Notes: generated by a model not told the origin, from the letters alone. A DNA stretch of 51,550 bases from a bacterium (GCA_024641285.1 JAHEDH010000007.1:1-51550), one strand, 5' to 3'. Shown: positions 1 to 9,218, numbered from the stretch's first letter. A program made the numbers and translations.

Positions 1-2657
1 GATACGGCGTCGAGAACGGGCTCAACCGCATCACCGTCTCAGGCCCCGACGACTGGATCGGGATCGCCGCCACCGGCTACACCTACTACGAGCTGCGCGA
101 GGCACTTCGCCGCCTCGGGTTTGCCGATGACGCTGATCTTCGTGACTCCGGTATTCGCCTGCTGCACCTCAGAATGCCGGTGCCATTCGACCCTGAGCTG
201 ATCCGCCGCTTTGCCTCGGGCATGTCGGAGGTGCTGGTGGTCGAGGAGAAGAACCCGACCCTCGAATGGTTGTTCAAGGACGCGCTGTACGAGCTCTCCG
301 ACAGGCCCAGGGTCTTCGGGAAGACCCACTCCGACGGCTCCGAGCTGATGCCGAGCCACGGCCTGTTGGACGCCGATCGGATCCTGCCCGGTCTCCGCAT
401 GCACCTCGCCTCCAGGCTGGACGCTCGGATGGCGCCACTCCCGGACCCGCCGAGGACGACGATCCCGTTGACCTCGAACCGGACGCCGTTCTTCTGTTCG
501 GGCTGTCCCCACAACTGGGGCACCAAGGTTCCCGACGGCGCGCTCGTCGGCGCCGGCACCGGATGTCACGGGATGTCGCTGCTCATGCCCGAGGAGCTCG
601 TCGGCGAGACGTTCGGCATCACCGCGATGGGCAACGAGGGCGCCCATTGGATCGGGATGGAGCCGTTCGTCGAGACCGGCCACGTGTTCCAGAACTTCGG
701 CGACGGCACGTACTTCCATTCGGGGCAACTGGCGATCCAGGCGGCGATCGGTGCAGGTGTCTCGATCACTTTCAAGATCCTCTACAACTCGACCGTCGCG
801 ATGACCGGGGGCCAGGACGCCACATTCTCCGTGGGGGTCCCCGAACTCGCAGGGATCCTGCTCGCCCAGGGCGCCCGCAAGGTGGTCGTGACCGTTCCCG
901 ATCCGAAGTCCTACGACCGGACCGGGCTTCCTGCGGGGGTCGAGGTGTGGGACCGTGAGCGCATCCTCGACGTCCAGGAACGGCTGGCGGCGATCGATGG
1001 TGTGACGGTCCTCATCAACGATCAGGAGTGCGCCGCCGAACTCCGAAGGGCACGCCGTCGCGGCCTCGTGCCGACACCGTCGAAACGGATCGTCATCAAC
1101 CATCGGATCTGTGAGGGCTGCGGAGACTGCGGCGACGTCAGCAACTGCCTGTCGGTCCAGCCGTTCGAGACCGGTCTCGGGAGGAAGACCATGATCGACC
1201 AGGCTTCCTGCAACTTCGACTACTCGTGCGTCAAGGGCGACTGCCCGGCGTTCATGGAGGTCGAGGTGGGCTATCTCGAAACCGGTGGGTTCGTCGCGCC
1301 ACCCGCCGTCGACGAGCCGCCGGCGTTCAAGGTCGCCGGCGTGCATCCCGTCCGGCTCGCAGGCATCGGTGGCACCGGGGTGGTGACTGCGGCTCAGATC
1401 CTGGCGACGGCCGCCATGCTCGACGGCTGGAAGGTGGAGGGGCTGGATCAGACCGGGCTGTCACAGAAGGCGGGCCCGGTCGTCAGTGACGTCATCCTCG
1501 TCGGTCCGGGTGGTGCGTCCTCGAATCTGATCGGTATGGGCGAGGCCGAGTCGCTTATCGCCTTCGATCAGCTGGTCGGCGCCGCCGATCCGGTGATCGG
1601 CGTGTGTGATGCCGAGCGAACCCGTGTCCTCGTGTCCATCTCGGTCGTGCCAACCGGAGCGATGATCTCCCGGCCAGAGCGCCCGTTCCCGGCTCACGAG
1701 GCGATCGAGCGGCTGACATCCTCGGCTGCCGAGGTGCTGGCGGTCGACGCCCAGGCGGTCACCATCGCGGTGGTCGGCGAGGTCGCCACGACGAACGTCT
1801 TCATGTTGGGAGCCGCCGTGCAACTGGGTCTGCTGCCGGTTGCGCCGGCCGCCATGCACCAGGCGATCGAACTCAACGGTGTAGCTGTGCAGGACAATCT
1901 GGCTGCGTTCGGATGGGGTCGCGCCTGGGCGAGTGACCCGGCGTCCGTGGAGGCGACGATGGCGGCGACGAACGGCGCGCTCGTGGTCCCGCCGCTCGCA
2001 GCGGCATTGCGGCACGGGGTCGAGACGGCAGTGACCGAGCCAGAGCTGCGAGAGACCATCACCTCGCTCGCCTCCGATCTCGTCGAGTACCAGGATGCCG
2101 CCTATGCATCCCGCTTCCTCGAGCGGATCGCCGAACTGGCGGCGGCCGTCGCCGGTCTCAGCGGATCGGCCGAGCTCATCGCCGTGGCGGCTCGCAGCCT
2201 CCACAAGCTGATGGCGTACAAGGACGAGTACGAGGTCGCAAGGCTGATGACGATGCCGGGAGCTCGCGCCGCCGCCGAGGCGGTCGGTGGCCCCGGGGCG
2301 AACATCCGCTTCATGCTCCACCCTCCATTGCTGAAGGCGCTTGGGCTCGACGACAAGCTGGCGATCGGTGACTCGATGCTCGGTGTGTTTCAAGGGTTGA
2401 AGCGCGGCAAACGTCTCCGGGGCACCCGGTTCGACCCGTTCGGCGCAACCGAGATGCGTCGGCTCGAGCGGGAGCTGATCGGCGAGTTCGAGGACGCCCT
2501 GGCGGTGATCTCCCAGGGGGCGACAGAAGCGAACCTCGAAGAGGCGATCCGGATCGCCGGACTGCCCGACATGGTCCGGGGATACGAGGATCTCAAACTG
2601 CGGCGGGCCGCCGAGTACCGCGCCACCCTGACGACCGCACTCGCCGCCTTCCGCTGA
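1..2657 (+). CDS. Indolepyruvate:ferredoxin oxidoreductase, fused alpha/gamma form (5' end cut by window)
   Basis: Oxidatively decarboxylates aryl-pyruvates (transaminated Trp, Phe, Tyr) to acyl-CoA with reduction of ferredoxin; cytoplasmic. The reading frame is open from base 3, so the protein starts before the window; the track's ATG at 174 is internal. Visible in order: a TPP-binding part (GAGTGCHGMSLL, then ITAMGNEGAHWIGMEPF and YNSTVAMTGGQDA), a Cys-rich ferredoxin-like insert (ICEGCGDCGDVSNC, then CNFDYSCVKGDCPAF), a POR-gamma domain (LAGIGGTGVVTAAQIL and GLDQTGLSQKAGPVVSD), and a long helical C-terminal domain like that of the single-chain family members. Such enzymes are usually about 1150 residues; about 884 are present here. 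Convergent with the next gene across a strong hairpin. Its role in aromatic amino acid breakdown fits the decarboxylase and aminotransferase 2-6 kb away, but that link is inference. Confidence 0.9.
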   Translation, partial: YGVENGLNRITVSGPDDWIGIAATGYTYYELREALRRLGFADDADLRDSGIRLLHLRMPVPFDPELIRRFASGMSEVLVVEEKNPTLEWLFKDALYELSDRPRVFGKTHSDGSELMPSHGLLDADRILPGLRMHLASRLDARMAPLPDPPRTTIPLTSNRTPFFCSGCPHNWGTKVPDGALVGAGTGCHGMSLLMPEELVGETFGITAMGNEGAHWIGMEPFVETGHVFQNFGDGTYFHSGQLAIQAAIGAGVSITFKILYNSTVAMTGGQDATFSVGVPELAGILLAQGARKVVVTVPDPKSYDRTGLPAGVEVWDRERILDVQERLAAIDGVTVLINDQECAAELRRARRRGLVPTPSKRIVINHRICEGCGDCGDVSNCLSVQPFETGLGRKTMIDQASCNFDYSCVKGDCPAFMEVEVGYLETGGFVAPPAVDEPPAFKVAGVHPVRLAGIGGTGVVTAAQILATAAMLDGWKVEGLDQTGLSQKAGPVVSDVILVGPGGASSNLIGMGEAESLIAFDQLVGAADPVIGVCDAERTRVLVSISVVPTGAMISRPERPFPAHEAIERLTSSAAEVLAVDAQAVTIAVVGEVATTNVFMLGAAVQLGLLPVAPAAMHQAIELNGVAVQDNLAAFGWGRAWASDPASVEATMAATNGALVVPPLAAALRHGVETAVTEPELRETITSLASDLVEYQDAAYASRFLERIAELAAAVAGLSGSAELIAVAARSLHKLMAYKDEYEVARLMTMPGARAAAEAVGGPGANIRFMLHPPLLKALGLDDKLAIGDSMLGVFQGLKRGKRLRGTRFDPFGATEMRRLERELIGEFEDALAVISQGATEANLEEAIRIAGLPDMVRGYEDLKLRRAAEYRATLTTALAAFR

Positions 2658-2666
2658 GCTGATTGC

Positions 2667-2715
2667 GTTCTTGTGACGGTTGACCACCTATACGGTGGGT
2701 TTCCGTCACAAGAAC
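2667..2715. terminator. Long hairpin between two convergent genes
   Basis: Perfect 13-base arms GTTCTTGTGACGG and CCGTCACAAGAAC enclose a second concentric stem CCACC-tatac-GGTGG; both stems share the same centre (2691). It fills nearly all of the 60 bases between the stop codons of the oxidoreductase (+) and the next gene (-). There is no T-tract, so it would be a bidirectional terminator of the stem-only type common in GC-rich bacteria. Confidence 0.75.
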
Positions 2716-2717
2716 GG

Positions 2718-3515
2718 TCAGGCGGCGAAGCCGAAGCCGGGGTCGATCTCGAAGAGGAAGCGATCGGCGACGTGGTTGAGGACCCGGCGGGCCGCCCGGA
2801 ACCGATACGAGACATCGGCGATCATCGGCGCCGGCCGGGATTGCGACACGGCCTTGTACCACTCCGAGCCGAGCGTCTCGTAGGCGTCGAGCCCTCCCAG
2901 GCCGAGCGAGTCGCAGAGACCGAGGATCGCATCCGATCCCAACCCGACCGTCTTGCCGAGCCGTTCGGCGTCCGTCGGGGCGATCCAGCTCGAACCGGTC
3001 GAGTCGGGGAACACACCCGAGAGAAACAGCGCGAGATCGCCCAGGCGCTCCAACAGCACGACCCGGTCCGACTCGGGAACCGCATCCAACCAGCGGGCGA
3101 TCGAGACGAGGTCGTAGCGGTCGTCGACGGGGATCGGAAGCGGTCGCGGCCCCGAGAATGCGGTGAGCAGGCCGGCGAGGAACGAGACCCTGGCGGGGTC
3201 GGTGAGGAACTCGTGGACTCCGGAGATGTCGAAGACCGGCAGCCGGACCTTCATGCCGGCCCACTCGTTGACGAAGGCGGCGGTCCGCAGCTCCGACGCG
3301 GCGCGATGGACGAGGACCGAGAACAGGAGATATGGGGAGACGAGCTGGGCGGGATGTGCCTGGCGGTCCATCACCGCGTCGAAGACATCGTCCGACGCCA
3401 GGAGGTCGGCGCCGGTCCAGGGGCGGAGCCGCAGCTGTTGTGCCAATGCCTCGGTCGTGGTCGACGTGGCGGCGGCAAGCGTCGCGAGGTCGCGATCCGT
3501 GAAGCGGTCGAACAT
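2718..3515 (-). CDS. Protein of unknown function, 265 aa
   Basis: I do not recognise a family. It is a soluble, mainly helical protein without signal peptide or membrane segment; it opens MFDRFTDRDLATLAAAT. A conserved-looking core lies around residues 75-110 (LRTAAFVNEWAGMKVRLPVFD, then a helix ending in FLTDPARVSFLAGLL), followed by an acidic middle and a C-terminal helix pair with RFRAARRVLNHVADR. The start is supported by AAGGAG about 6 bases upstream of the ATG. It stands alone: convergent to the oxidoreductase and separated by 273 bases from the baeRF gene upstream. Codon use and GC look like the neighbours, so this is a real gene. Confidence 0.75.
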   Translation of the reverse strand: MFDRFTDRDLATLAAATSTTTEALAQQLRLRPWTGADLLASDDVFDAVMDRQAHPAQLVSPYLLFSVLVHRAASELRTAAFVNEWAGMKVRLPVFDISGVHEFLTDPARVSFLAGLLTAFSGPRPLPIPVDDRYDLVSIARWLDAVPESDRVVLLERLGDLALFLSGVFPDSTGSSWIAPTDAERLGKTVGLGSDAILGLCDSLGLGGLDAYETLGSEWYKAVSQSRPAPMIADVSYRFRAARRVLNHVADRFLFEIDPGFGFAA

Positions 3516-3747
3516 CTGCGGTCTCCTTTCGTGGTCTTCTCATCGGCCTGTCGACGCTCCGGTCAAGCCTTTCGAAGATCGCGGCGTCGTCGTCGAGGCG
3601 TGATCGTATCCGCGGCTTTGGGCGTGGCGGATGATCTGGAGCGCAGTCGGCACGCGTTGCAACGCCTATTCACACGGGCGAAACGAGCCGTCCACACAAG
3701 CGTCCCGTCATTCGATTCAGCGCATGCTCGACGCCCCACGACGATTG

Positions 3748-3761
3748 CGTGGTGAACCACG
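3748..3761. terminator. Small hairpin behind the baeRF gene
   Basis: CGTGGT-ga-ACCACG, a perfect 6-base stem 27 bases beyond the stop codon of the minus-strand gene at 3789. The remaining part of the 3516-3788 gap shows no ORF or RNA gene that I can support. Confidence 0.4.
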
Positions 3762-3788
3762 AAGAGCCTGCCAGGACTCGAGGCGGCG

Positions 3789-4901
3789 TCAGTACCGCAG
3801 CAGCGAGCCGATGTTCTCGTCGATCTCGCGTACCTTGACGATCTTGCCGCCGTTGCGGAGGGTGGCGCGAATCGCGTCGTCGACGAGGTTCCGGTGGTCG
3901 TCGCCGCGTTCGTCGTAGATGACGACCTCGACCTCGTCGGGATCGAACGTTCCCCAGATCGGCGTGGTATCGCCGACCAGCAGCGTCTCGACCCGCCCCT
4001 GATGTGCAGCGATGACGGTGGGGATGATCCCCTTCGTTGCCATCTTCGGACCGAGCGCCTCCTGCCAGCGGTGCTCCAGCGCGGTCATCTTCTCGGCCCG
4101 CGATGCCTCGATCACGTCGGCGGCCCTGGTCTGCAGTTCGGACAGGTCGAGGTCGTCGGGGTTGCCGGCGACGACCAGCTCCGAAACCCGGTGGTGAGCA
4201 TCGTGCTGGTAGGCGCTGGCCACTTCGTTGACGGCGGCCACGATCACCGGGCTGTCACCGACCACGGCTTTCGCGCCATCCGACAGCTCGCGGAGGAAGC
4301 GACGCAGGTCGGAACGCTCCGTGCCGGTGTCGCCGTGCCCGTGGAACTCGCCGCCGGTGAATCTGCCCCGCTCCTGAAGCTGCGCCTCGCGGTCGATGAA
4401 CCAGTTCGCCTCCTCCATCGATCGAGGGGTCCCTTCGGGGAGTGCGAGCTCGGACCCGCCCTGCTCGCCGAGCTGGAACAGTCGGGCGTTCGAGCGGCTC
4501 AACGCCAGCAGATACACCGAGTGCTCGCTGGTGGCTTCGACCAGGGGTGTGATGAGGAAGCGGTCGCTCACGCGCACGCGTTCGCTCACCGGCATCCGCA
4601 GCCGCACCTCCTCGAACAGCTCGTTCGAGATGAAGATCGCCAGACCCGAGCCCTGATGCCGCCAGAAATCCCTATCCTCGATCCGGTCCCTCGCCCGCGC
4701 CAGAAGAGAGGCCCGCATCGCATCGTCGATCCCGGCTGCCTCCAGCTCGGACTCTGCCGCCGACAGCGCGTTCTTGAGGCGTATCGGGTCCTGTTCGATC
4801 TCACGGCCCTTCACGTGCGTCGGGATGTAGATGCTGACACAGGGATGGCCATCGTGAGATGCGAGTTCCTTCAGCAGGTTGGTCTCGAGCGTCGTGAGCA
4901 C
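3789..4901 (-). CDS. baeRF-type (bacterial archaeo-eukaryotic release-factor-like) protein
   Basis: Resembles the bacterial eRF1/Pelota-like (baeRF) families, proposed to act on ribosomes or nucleic acids in stress and conflict; the exact role is unknown. Evidence: N-terminal block HPCVSIYIPTHVKG typical of these proteins, a middle domain with VYLLALSRSNARLFQL, and a C-terminal eRF1 domain-3/L7Ae-like fold (around residues 230-370) with AHQGRVETLLVGD and a final acidic CxxC-free segment DDAIRATLRNGGKIVKV. Length 370 aa is normal for the family. GTG start chosen because AAGGA lies 6 bases upstream. Likely monocistronic or at the end of the minus-strand run that begins with gabT. Which baeRF subfamily it belongs to I cannot decide. 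Confidence 0.65.
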   Translation of the reverse strand: MLTTLETNLLKELASHDGHPCVSIYIPTHVKGREIEQDPIRLKNALSAAESELEAAGIDDAMRASLLARARDRIEDRDFWRHQGSGLAIFISNELFEEVRLRMPVSERVRVSDRFLITPLVEATSEHSVYLLALSRSNARLFQLGEQGGSELALPEGTPRSMEEANWFIDREAQLQERGRFTGGEFHGHGDTGTERSDLRRFLRELSDGAKAVVGDSPVIVAAVNEVASAYQHDAHHRVSELVVAGNPDDLDLSELQTRAADVIEASRAEKMTALEHRWQEALGPKMATKGIIPTVIAAHQGRVETLLVGDTTPIWGTFDPDEVEVVIYDERGDDHRNLVDDAIRATLRNGGKIVKVREIDENIGSLLRY

Positions 4902-4987
4902 AGAGTTCCTTTCTCGGCTTCGTTCTCTCTATTTCTACCCTCCGCCGGAGCTTGGCAAGCCAGCGAAGAGCATTTGTTTTCGTGACG

Positions 4988-6415
4988 TCAGGCCCGCAGG
5001 GTCGAGGAGGCGGCCTCGTTCATGAGCTTCCACAGCCGTTCGACGTGGCTCCGCTCGGTCGATTCCACCCCGATCGAGACCCGGACCATCCAGCCGTCCT
5101 CCAGTTTCGACGATGTGAGATACGCCTGGCCCGATCGGTTGATGGCAGCTGCCCAGGTCCGGTTGTGCGCATCGAGACCATCGTCGGTCATCCCTGCGGG
5201 GCGATGCCGCACGCAGACCGTTTGAAGCGTGACCGGGGCGACCAGTTCCCATTCGTCGGCGGCCTCCACCTGAGCTGCCAGCCATCGAGCGTCGGCCAGG
5301 TCCTCCCGCAATCGGTCCCGGATCGCCTCGATCCCGTCGATCTCGAGATGGAACAGCAGCTTGAGCGCCCGGAACCGACGCCCCATTGCGATACCCCAGT
5401 CGCGGTACTGGGTGACCGCACCGTCGACTGCAGACTGGAGATAGGTGGGGTTGGTGGACATCACACTGGTCAGCAGCGCGATGTCCCGCATGTAGAAGAG
5501 CGACGTGTCCAAGATGGTGCCCATCCACTTGTGCGGGTTCCACGAGATCGAATCGGCACCTTCGATCCCGTCCCACAGATCCCGCATCTCGGGCAACAGC
5601 ATCGCAGAGCCCGCCAAGGCGGCGTCGACGTGGACGAACACGTCGTGAATCCGGGCGACATCGACGATATCGGCCACCGGATCGATCGCGGTTGCGCCGG
5701 TCGTCCCGACCGTTGCGACGACGACGGCGGGAGTCTTCCCATCTTCGAGATCGCGAGCGATCGCAGCCTCGAGCGCCTCGGGTCGGATCGCCAGCGTCCG
5801 GTCGTCGCAGTCGACGGTGTGGATGTTGTCCCACCCGTAGCCGGCGAGCAGCGCCGCCTTTCCGACCGATGAGTGGGCGTGTGGGCTGGTGTAGACGACC
5901 AGGGGGCGCTCGACCGACTGCATCCCACCGCGGTTCTGCGACAGGTTCGACGCCCGCTCTCTGGCGACCAGCAACGCAACCAGGCTGGCCGTGGAGGCCG
6001 TGTCCTGGATCGTTCCCCTCCAGACGTCGCTCAGCCCGACCAGCTGCCGCATCCAGTCGCAAACGACCTCTTCGACCTCGGTCAGGGCCGGGCTCGATTC
6101 CCAGGAGATCCCGAGCGAACCGATCCCCGACGATGCCATGTCGCCCAGGACGGAGGCGAGGCTGGCATTCGATGGGAACCAGCCGAAATGCATCGGGTGT
6201 TGCACCTGGGTGACACCGGGAACGATGTCGGAGTCGAGTCTGTCGATCAGCTCCGAGATCGAGGCGCCTCCAGGTGGAGGTTCTGGTTCGAATCTCGCTC
6301 TGATCTCACCGGGCTCGACCTGTGCCAGCACCGGAAGCGAATCCGTTCGCGACCGGAGGTCGGCGATCCAGTCGATGAGCCGGTGACCAGCCTCTCGGAA
6401 CTCGTCGGGTGTCAT
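4988..6415 (-). CDS. PLP-dependent group II decarboxylase, aromatic-L-amino-acid type
   Basis: Decarboxylates an amino acid, most likely aromatic (Trp/Tyr/Phe/DOPA), to its amine using pyridoxal phosphate; cytoplasmic. The internal aldimine lysine is K296 in SWNPHKWMG; the cofactor Asp is in VHVDAALAGSAM (263-271; family usual AYAGSA, here AL); the PLP-stacking His lies in SPHAHSSVGKA. Ligand region TQVQHPMHFGWFPSN is typical. 475 aa matches the family. The track ORF is longer; I chose the ATG at 6415 because homology begins at MTPDEFREAGHRLIDW. It follows the lipoprotein gene by 41 bases and runs with gabT, suggesting amino-acid/amine metabolism. A glutamate decarboxylase is less likely, since GadB has a different lysine and Asp environment. 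Confidence 0.8.
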   Translation of the reverse strand: MTPDEFREAGHRLIDWIADLRSRTDSLPVLAQVEPGEIRARFEPEPPPGGASISELIDRLDSDIVPGVTQVQHPMHFGWFPSNASLASVLGDMASSGIGSLGISWESSPALTEVEEVVCDWMRQLVGLSDVWRGTIQDTASTASLVALLVARERASNLSQNRGGMQSVERPLVVYTSPHAHSSVGKAALLAGYGWDNIHTVDCDDRTLAIRPEALEAAIARDLEDGKTPAVVVATVGTTGATAIDPVADIVDVARIHDVFVHVDAALAGSAMLLPEMRDLWDGIEGADSISWNPHKWMGTILDTSLFYMRDIALLTSVMSTNPTYLQSAVDGAVTQYRDWGIAMGRRFRALKLLFHLEIDGIEAIRDRLREDLADARWLAAQVEAADEWELVAPVTLQTVCVRHRPAGMTDDGLDAHNRTWAAAINRSGQAYLTSSKLEDGWMVRVSIGVESTERSHVERLWKLMNEAASSTLRA

Positions 6416-6456
6416 CGCCACATTGTCGTCGAGTTGCGACGCTCGCCCCAAATGGC

Positions 6457-7269
6457 TCAGCAGCCTTCCTGGTGGGGCAGCAAATGGCGGGCGAACAGGC
6501 GGTATTCGGTCCCGTCCAACTCCCATACCGTGACGGAGTTGGCGTCTCGTAGCGTCGTAGCGACGTCGGCCGCATCCGATCCATCCAGCGAGAGGCAGGC
6601 GAATCCGGCCGCGTCGCCCGCCATGTCGTCGGGCGAAAACGCAAAGGGCCATGGCCCAGCATCGACGGCCACGCCGGGGTCGAGGTTCTCTGCGGCCTGG
6701 GCGAAGACGACGAGCCGCTCGGGCTCGTACGGTGTGCCGGAGGTGCCGGCCACCGCCGTCTCGAGCCGGGCGATCATCGACTCGATGATCGTTGCTCGGG
6801 CGTCTCCGGACTCACCGAAGCCGAGCGCATAGATCGAGATCTTGTGCTCGCCGCCGGCGTCGAAGTAGCGCAGCGCCGTCGTCGAGGCGTCGGCGACGTT
6901 CGGCGCATCGCTGAGATCCACTGAGTCCACGTCCGCGAGCCCGAGGTCGTCGACGAATGCCAGGAGATCCGAGACGGTGTCCCCGTCGAGGCTCCGTTCC
7001 ACCAGAGGGATCAGCGCCGGGCTCGGGAAGATGAATTGCTCGCCGGTCGGCGTCACGACGCTGCCGTCACGGAACACGGTGAACCGTGGCACCCGCGTCA
7101 GGTTGAACTCGACCGGGACGAAACCGCCTTCGTCGGAGAACTCGAGGATCACGCCACCATCCGTTCCCTCCGGCACCGCCACGTCGGCGTCTCCTGCTGT
7201 CTCCCCGGCACCGCAGGCCGCGACGACGAGGGCACACACGATCATCAATGAAGCTGTTCTCATGCCCAT
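6457..7269 (-). CDS. Predicted lipoprotein, 270 aa
   Basis: Secreted and lipid-anchored: MGMRTASLMIVCALVVAACG has a short basic start, hydrophobic core and lipobox VAAC (C19). The mature part contains a block DGGVILEFSDEGGFVPVEF followed by TRVPRFTVFRDGSVV, a pattern of secreted beta-rich proteins, and near the end a heavily acidic stretch. No catalytic family recognised. Start set at 7269 (M22 of the track ORF) because GGAGG lies 8 bases upstream and the signal peptide begins there. Between gabT and the decarboxylase, 41 bases before the latter, so probably cotranscribed. Confidence 0.7.
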   Translation of the reverse strand: MGMRTASLMIVCALVVAACGAGETAGDADVAVPEGTDGGVILEFSDEGGFVPVEFNLTRVPRFTVFRDGSVVTPTGEQFIFPSPALIPLVERSLDGDTVSDLLAFVDDLGLADVDSVDLSDAPNVADASTTALRYFDAGGEHKISIYALGFGESGDARATIIESMIARLETAVAGTSGTPYEPERLVVFAQAAENLDPGVAVDAGPWPFAFSPDDMAGDAAGFACLSLDGSDAADVATTLRDANSVTVWELDGTEYRLFARHLLPHQEGC

Positions 7270-7380
7270 CCGACGGCCCTCCACCATCCCCGGGTTCCCG
7301 GCCTGCCGGCCGTTTCCTGCCACAACGCGCAACGCGAGAAGCGCAGGATGCCCAGTCAGACCGAGAAGCGCCTATCCGCC

Positions 7381-7408
7381 GGGAGCCGGGAGTCGGCAGC
7401 CGGGAGCC
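7381..7408. repeat. Degenerate heptad array behind gabT
   Basis: Four consecutive 7-mers GGGAGCC, GGGAGTC, GGCAGCC, GGGAGCC end one base before the stop codon of the minus-strand aminotransferase gene. The same family occurs behind pfkA and corA in this window. Confidence 0.7.
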
Positions 7409-7409
7409 G

Positions 7410-8684
7410 TCACTGCTCGTAATCCTCGAGCGCCTCGCCGATGACATCGATCGCCCAGTCGACCTCTTCGAGGGTGGTGATCGTGGGCGGGATGAAGCGG
7501 ATGATGTTGCCCATCGGGCCGCACTCGATGATCACGAGCTCCCGCTCCATGCAGTACTTCTGGATGTGGGCGAAGGCATCCTTGGCCGGGTCGCGGGTCT
7601 CCCGATCGGCGACCAGTTCGACGCCGATCATCAGGCCGAGGCCGCGAACGTCGCCGATCGTCGGGTGGTCGATGGCGAGCTTGCGGAACCGTTCGGTTGC
7701 CCGGGCCCCGACGTCTCGCGCATTCGGCAGTAGGGGGCCCATCGTGTCGATGACCGCCACGGCGGCGGCACATGACACCGGGTTGCCACCGAAGGTCGTG
7801 CCATGTGAGCCGACCGGCCAGTCGTCCATCACCTCGGCTGCCGCGCCGTAGGCGGAGAGCGGGAAGCCGTTGGCGATGCCCTTTCCCAGGGCGATGATGT
7901 CGGGGTTCACGCCGTAGTGATCGGCGGCGAACCACTCAGCGGTGCGTCCGAAGCCGGTCTGCACCTCGTCGAACACCAGCATGATCCCGTGCTCGTCACA
8001 GATCGATCGGAGCGACTCGAGGAAGCGCGGGGGTGCGGGGTAGTAGCCGCCTTCGCCCTGCTGTGGCTCGATGAGCATCGCGCCGATGTTCTTCGGGGTC
8101 ACCTCGTGACGGAACAGCATCTCGAGCTCGAACAGGGCGTAGTCGGTGGCCTCCTCGGCGTCCATGCCCCATCGGTACGGGTGTGGAAACGGCACGGTGA
8201 ACGTCGAGCCGAGGATGGGGTGATAGCCGTCCCGATACTTGGCATTGGAGGTCGTCCACGAGACCGAGCCCATCGTCCGGCCGTGGAAGGCGCCGCGGAA
8301 GGCGATCACGCCTTGGCGCCCGGTCGTCTTTCGGGCGAGCTTCACGGCGGCCTCGACGGCTTCGGCGCCCGAGTTGGCGAATCCGAACTTGTCGATCCCC
8401 TCTGGTGCGATCGCGCTCAGCTTCTCGCCGACCTCCACCACCGAGTCGTAACGGAACACGCATCCCGAGTGGACGAAGCGGTCGATCTGTTCGTGTGCGG
8501 CAGCGACGACGGCAGGGTGGTTGTGGCCGAGGTTGGTGACCGCTGTGCCGCATGCGAAATCGGCCCATTTGTTTCCTTCGGCATCGTGAATCCAGATGCC
8601 CTCTGCGCGTTCGATCACGAGGTCGGTGTCGAACGCGATGACCGGCGCGATCACATCGAGGTGACGTGCGACGAGATCTGACAT
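7410..8684 (-). CDS. gabT: Class III aminotransferase, 4-aminobutyrate aminotransferase-like
   Basis: Transfers an omega-amino group (GABA or a related amine) to 2-oxoglutarate, with PLP. Seen: GFANSGAEAVEAAVKLAR (phosphate-binding), FRGAFHGRTMGS, LVFDEVQTGFGR with the cofactor Asp at 239, and the Schiff-base lysine K268 in IIALGKGIANGFPLSA. 424 aa is the normal length. ATG start with GAGGAG 7 bases upstream. It is the first gene of a minus-strand run gabT-lipoprotein-decarboxylase. The pair of decarboxylase and omega-aminotransferase would convert an amino acid to an amine and then an aldehyde; substrate specificity (GABA, taurine, diamine, aromatic amine) cannot be read from sequence alone. 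Confidence 0.82.
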   Translation of the reverse strand: MSDLVARHLDVIAPVIAFDTDLVIERAEGIWIHDAEGNKWADFACGTAVTNLGHNHPAVVAAAHEQIDRFVHSGCVFRYDSVVEVGEKLSAIAPEGIDKFGFANSGAEAVEAAVKLARKTTGRQGVIAFRGAFHGRTMGSVSWTTSNAKYRDGYHPILGSTFTVPFPHPYRWGMDAEEATDYALFELEMLFRHEVTPKNIGAMLIEPQQGEGGYYPAPPRFLESLRSICDEHGIMLVFDEVQTGFGRTAEWFAADHYGVNPDIIALGKGIANGFPLSAYGAAAEVMDDWPVGSHGTTFGGNPVSCAAAVAVIDTMGPLLPNARDVGARATERFRKLAIDHPTIGDVRGLGLMIGVELVADRETRDPAKDAFAHIQKYCMERELVIIECGPMGNIIRFIPPTITTLEEVDWAIDVIGEALEDYEQ

Positions 8685-8805
8685 GTTTGCTCCTCTACAA
8701 CGGTGGACGGCCTTCGAACGCGGTGGGGCCTACGGAGCTGCGAACAGGTGCTTTCTCGATGTCGTCGGGGTCCGGCGCATGCCAGGAGTATGCCATATGG
8801 CCGGC

Positions 8806-9201
8806 TCACGGCTCCGAATCGTCGGCAGGTCGGCGAGCGGCGATGAGGCGTCGAAGCTCGGCGATTCGGGCCTCCAGCTCATCCCGTCCCTGTGCGGCGT
8901 CGATCCGCTTGTTCATGTAGATGACGTCGACGCCCGCCGTGATGTCGCCGCCGAAATCGCCACCGCCGGCGTGGCGAATGTGGTCGAGGCGGTCCCGGTC
9001 GAGCATCTCCAGGCGCCGCTTCGCCTCGGCCAACTCTGATTCCAGCGAGATGTCCGGAACGCCCTCGGCTGCGAGCGCGCGGGCCTCGACCTGCAGGGCT
9101 CGTTTCCGCTCGAGCAGCAACTGACGTTCCGAGGGAGCCCCGGCGAGATCGAGCAGTGAGTTGATGTGTTGCAGTTCGTCCCAGATTCGATGGGCATCCA
9201 C
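8806..9201 (-). CDS. Small coiled-coil protein of unknown function, 131 aa
   Basis: Unrecognised. Almost entirely charged helix: residues 1-70 (LLLERKRALQVEARALAAE, then AEAKRRLEMLDRDRLDHI) and the C-terminal RDELEARIAELRRLIAARR are classic coiled-coil heptads, joined by a Gly/Asp loop HAGGGDFGGDITAGVD. Cytoplasmic. GTG start at 9201; TACCAT sits 7 bases before the GTG, so it may also have its own leaderless promoter inside the purM end. 17 bases behind purM, so likely in the purF-purM operon. Its conserved place would be the best clue to function. Confidence 0.65.
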   Translation of the reverse strand: MDAHRIWDELQHINSLLDLAGAPSERQLLLERKRALQVEARALAAEGVPDISLESELAEAKRRLEMLDRDRLDHIRHAGGGDFGGDITAGVDVIYMNKRIDAAQGRDELEARIAELRRLIAARRPADDSEP

Positions 9202-9208
9202 TCCGTGG

Positions 9209-9214
9209 ATGGTA
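9209..9214 (-). promoter_or_regulatory. Leaderless -10 box before the coiled-coil gene
   Basis: TACCAT (minus strand), 7 bases, then GTG. Same geometry as other starts in the window. Confidence 0.35.
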
Positions 9215-9218
9215 TCGG

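Noticed and set aside
3516-3788. RNA gene in the longest gap
   Set aside because: No cloverleaf, no extended conserved stem beyond one 6-bp hairpin.
7381-7408. Heptads as a CRISPR or tandem satellite
   Set aside because: Units are 7 bases and degenerate without spacers, so not CRISPR; too few for a minisatellite.
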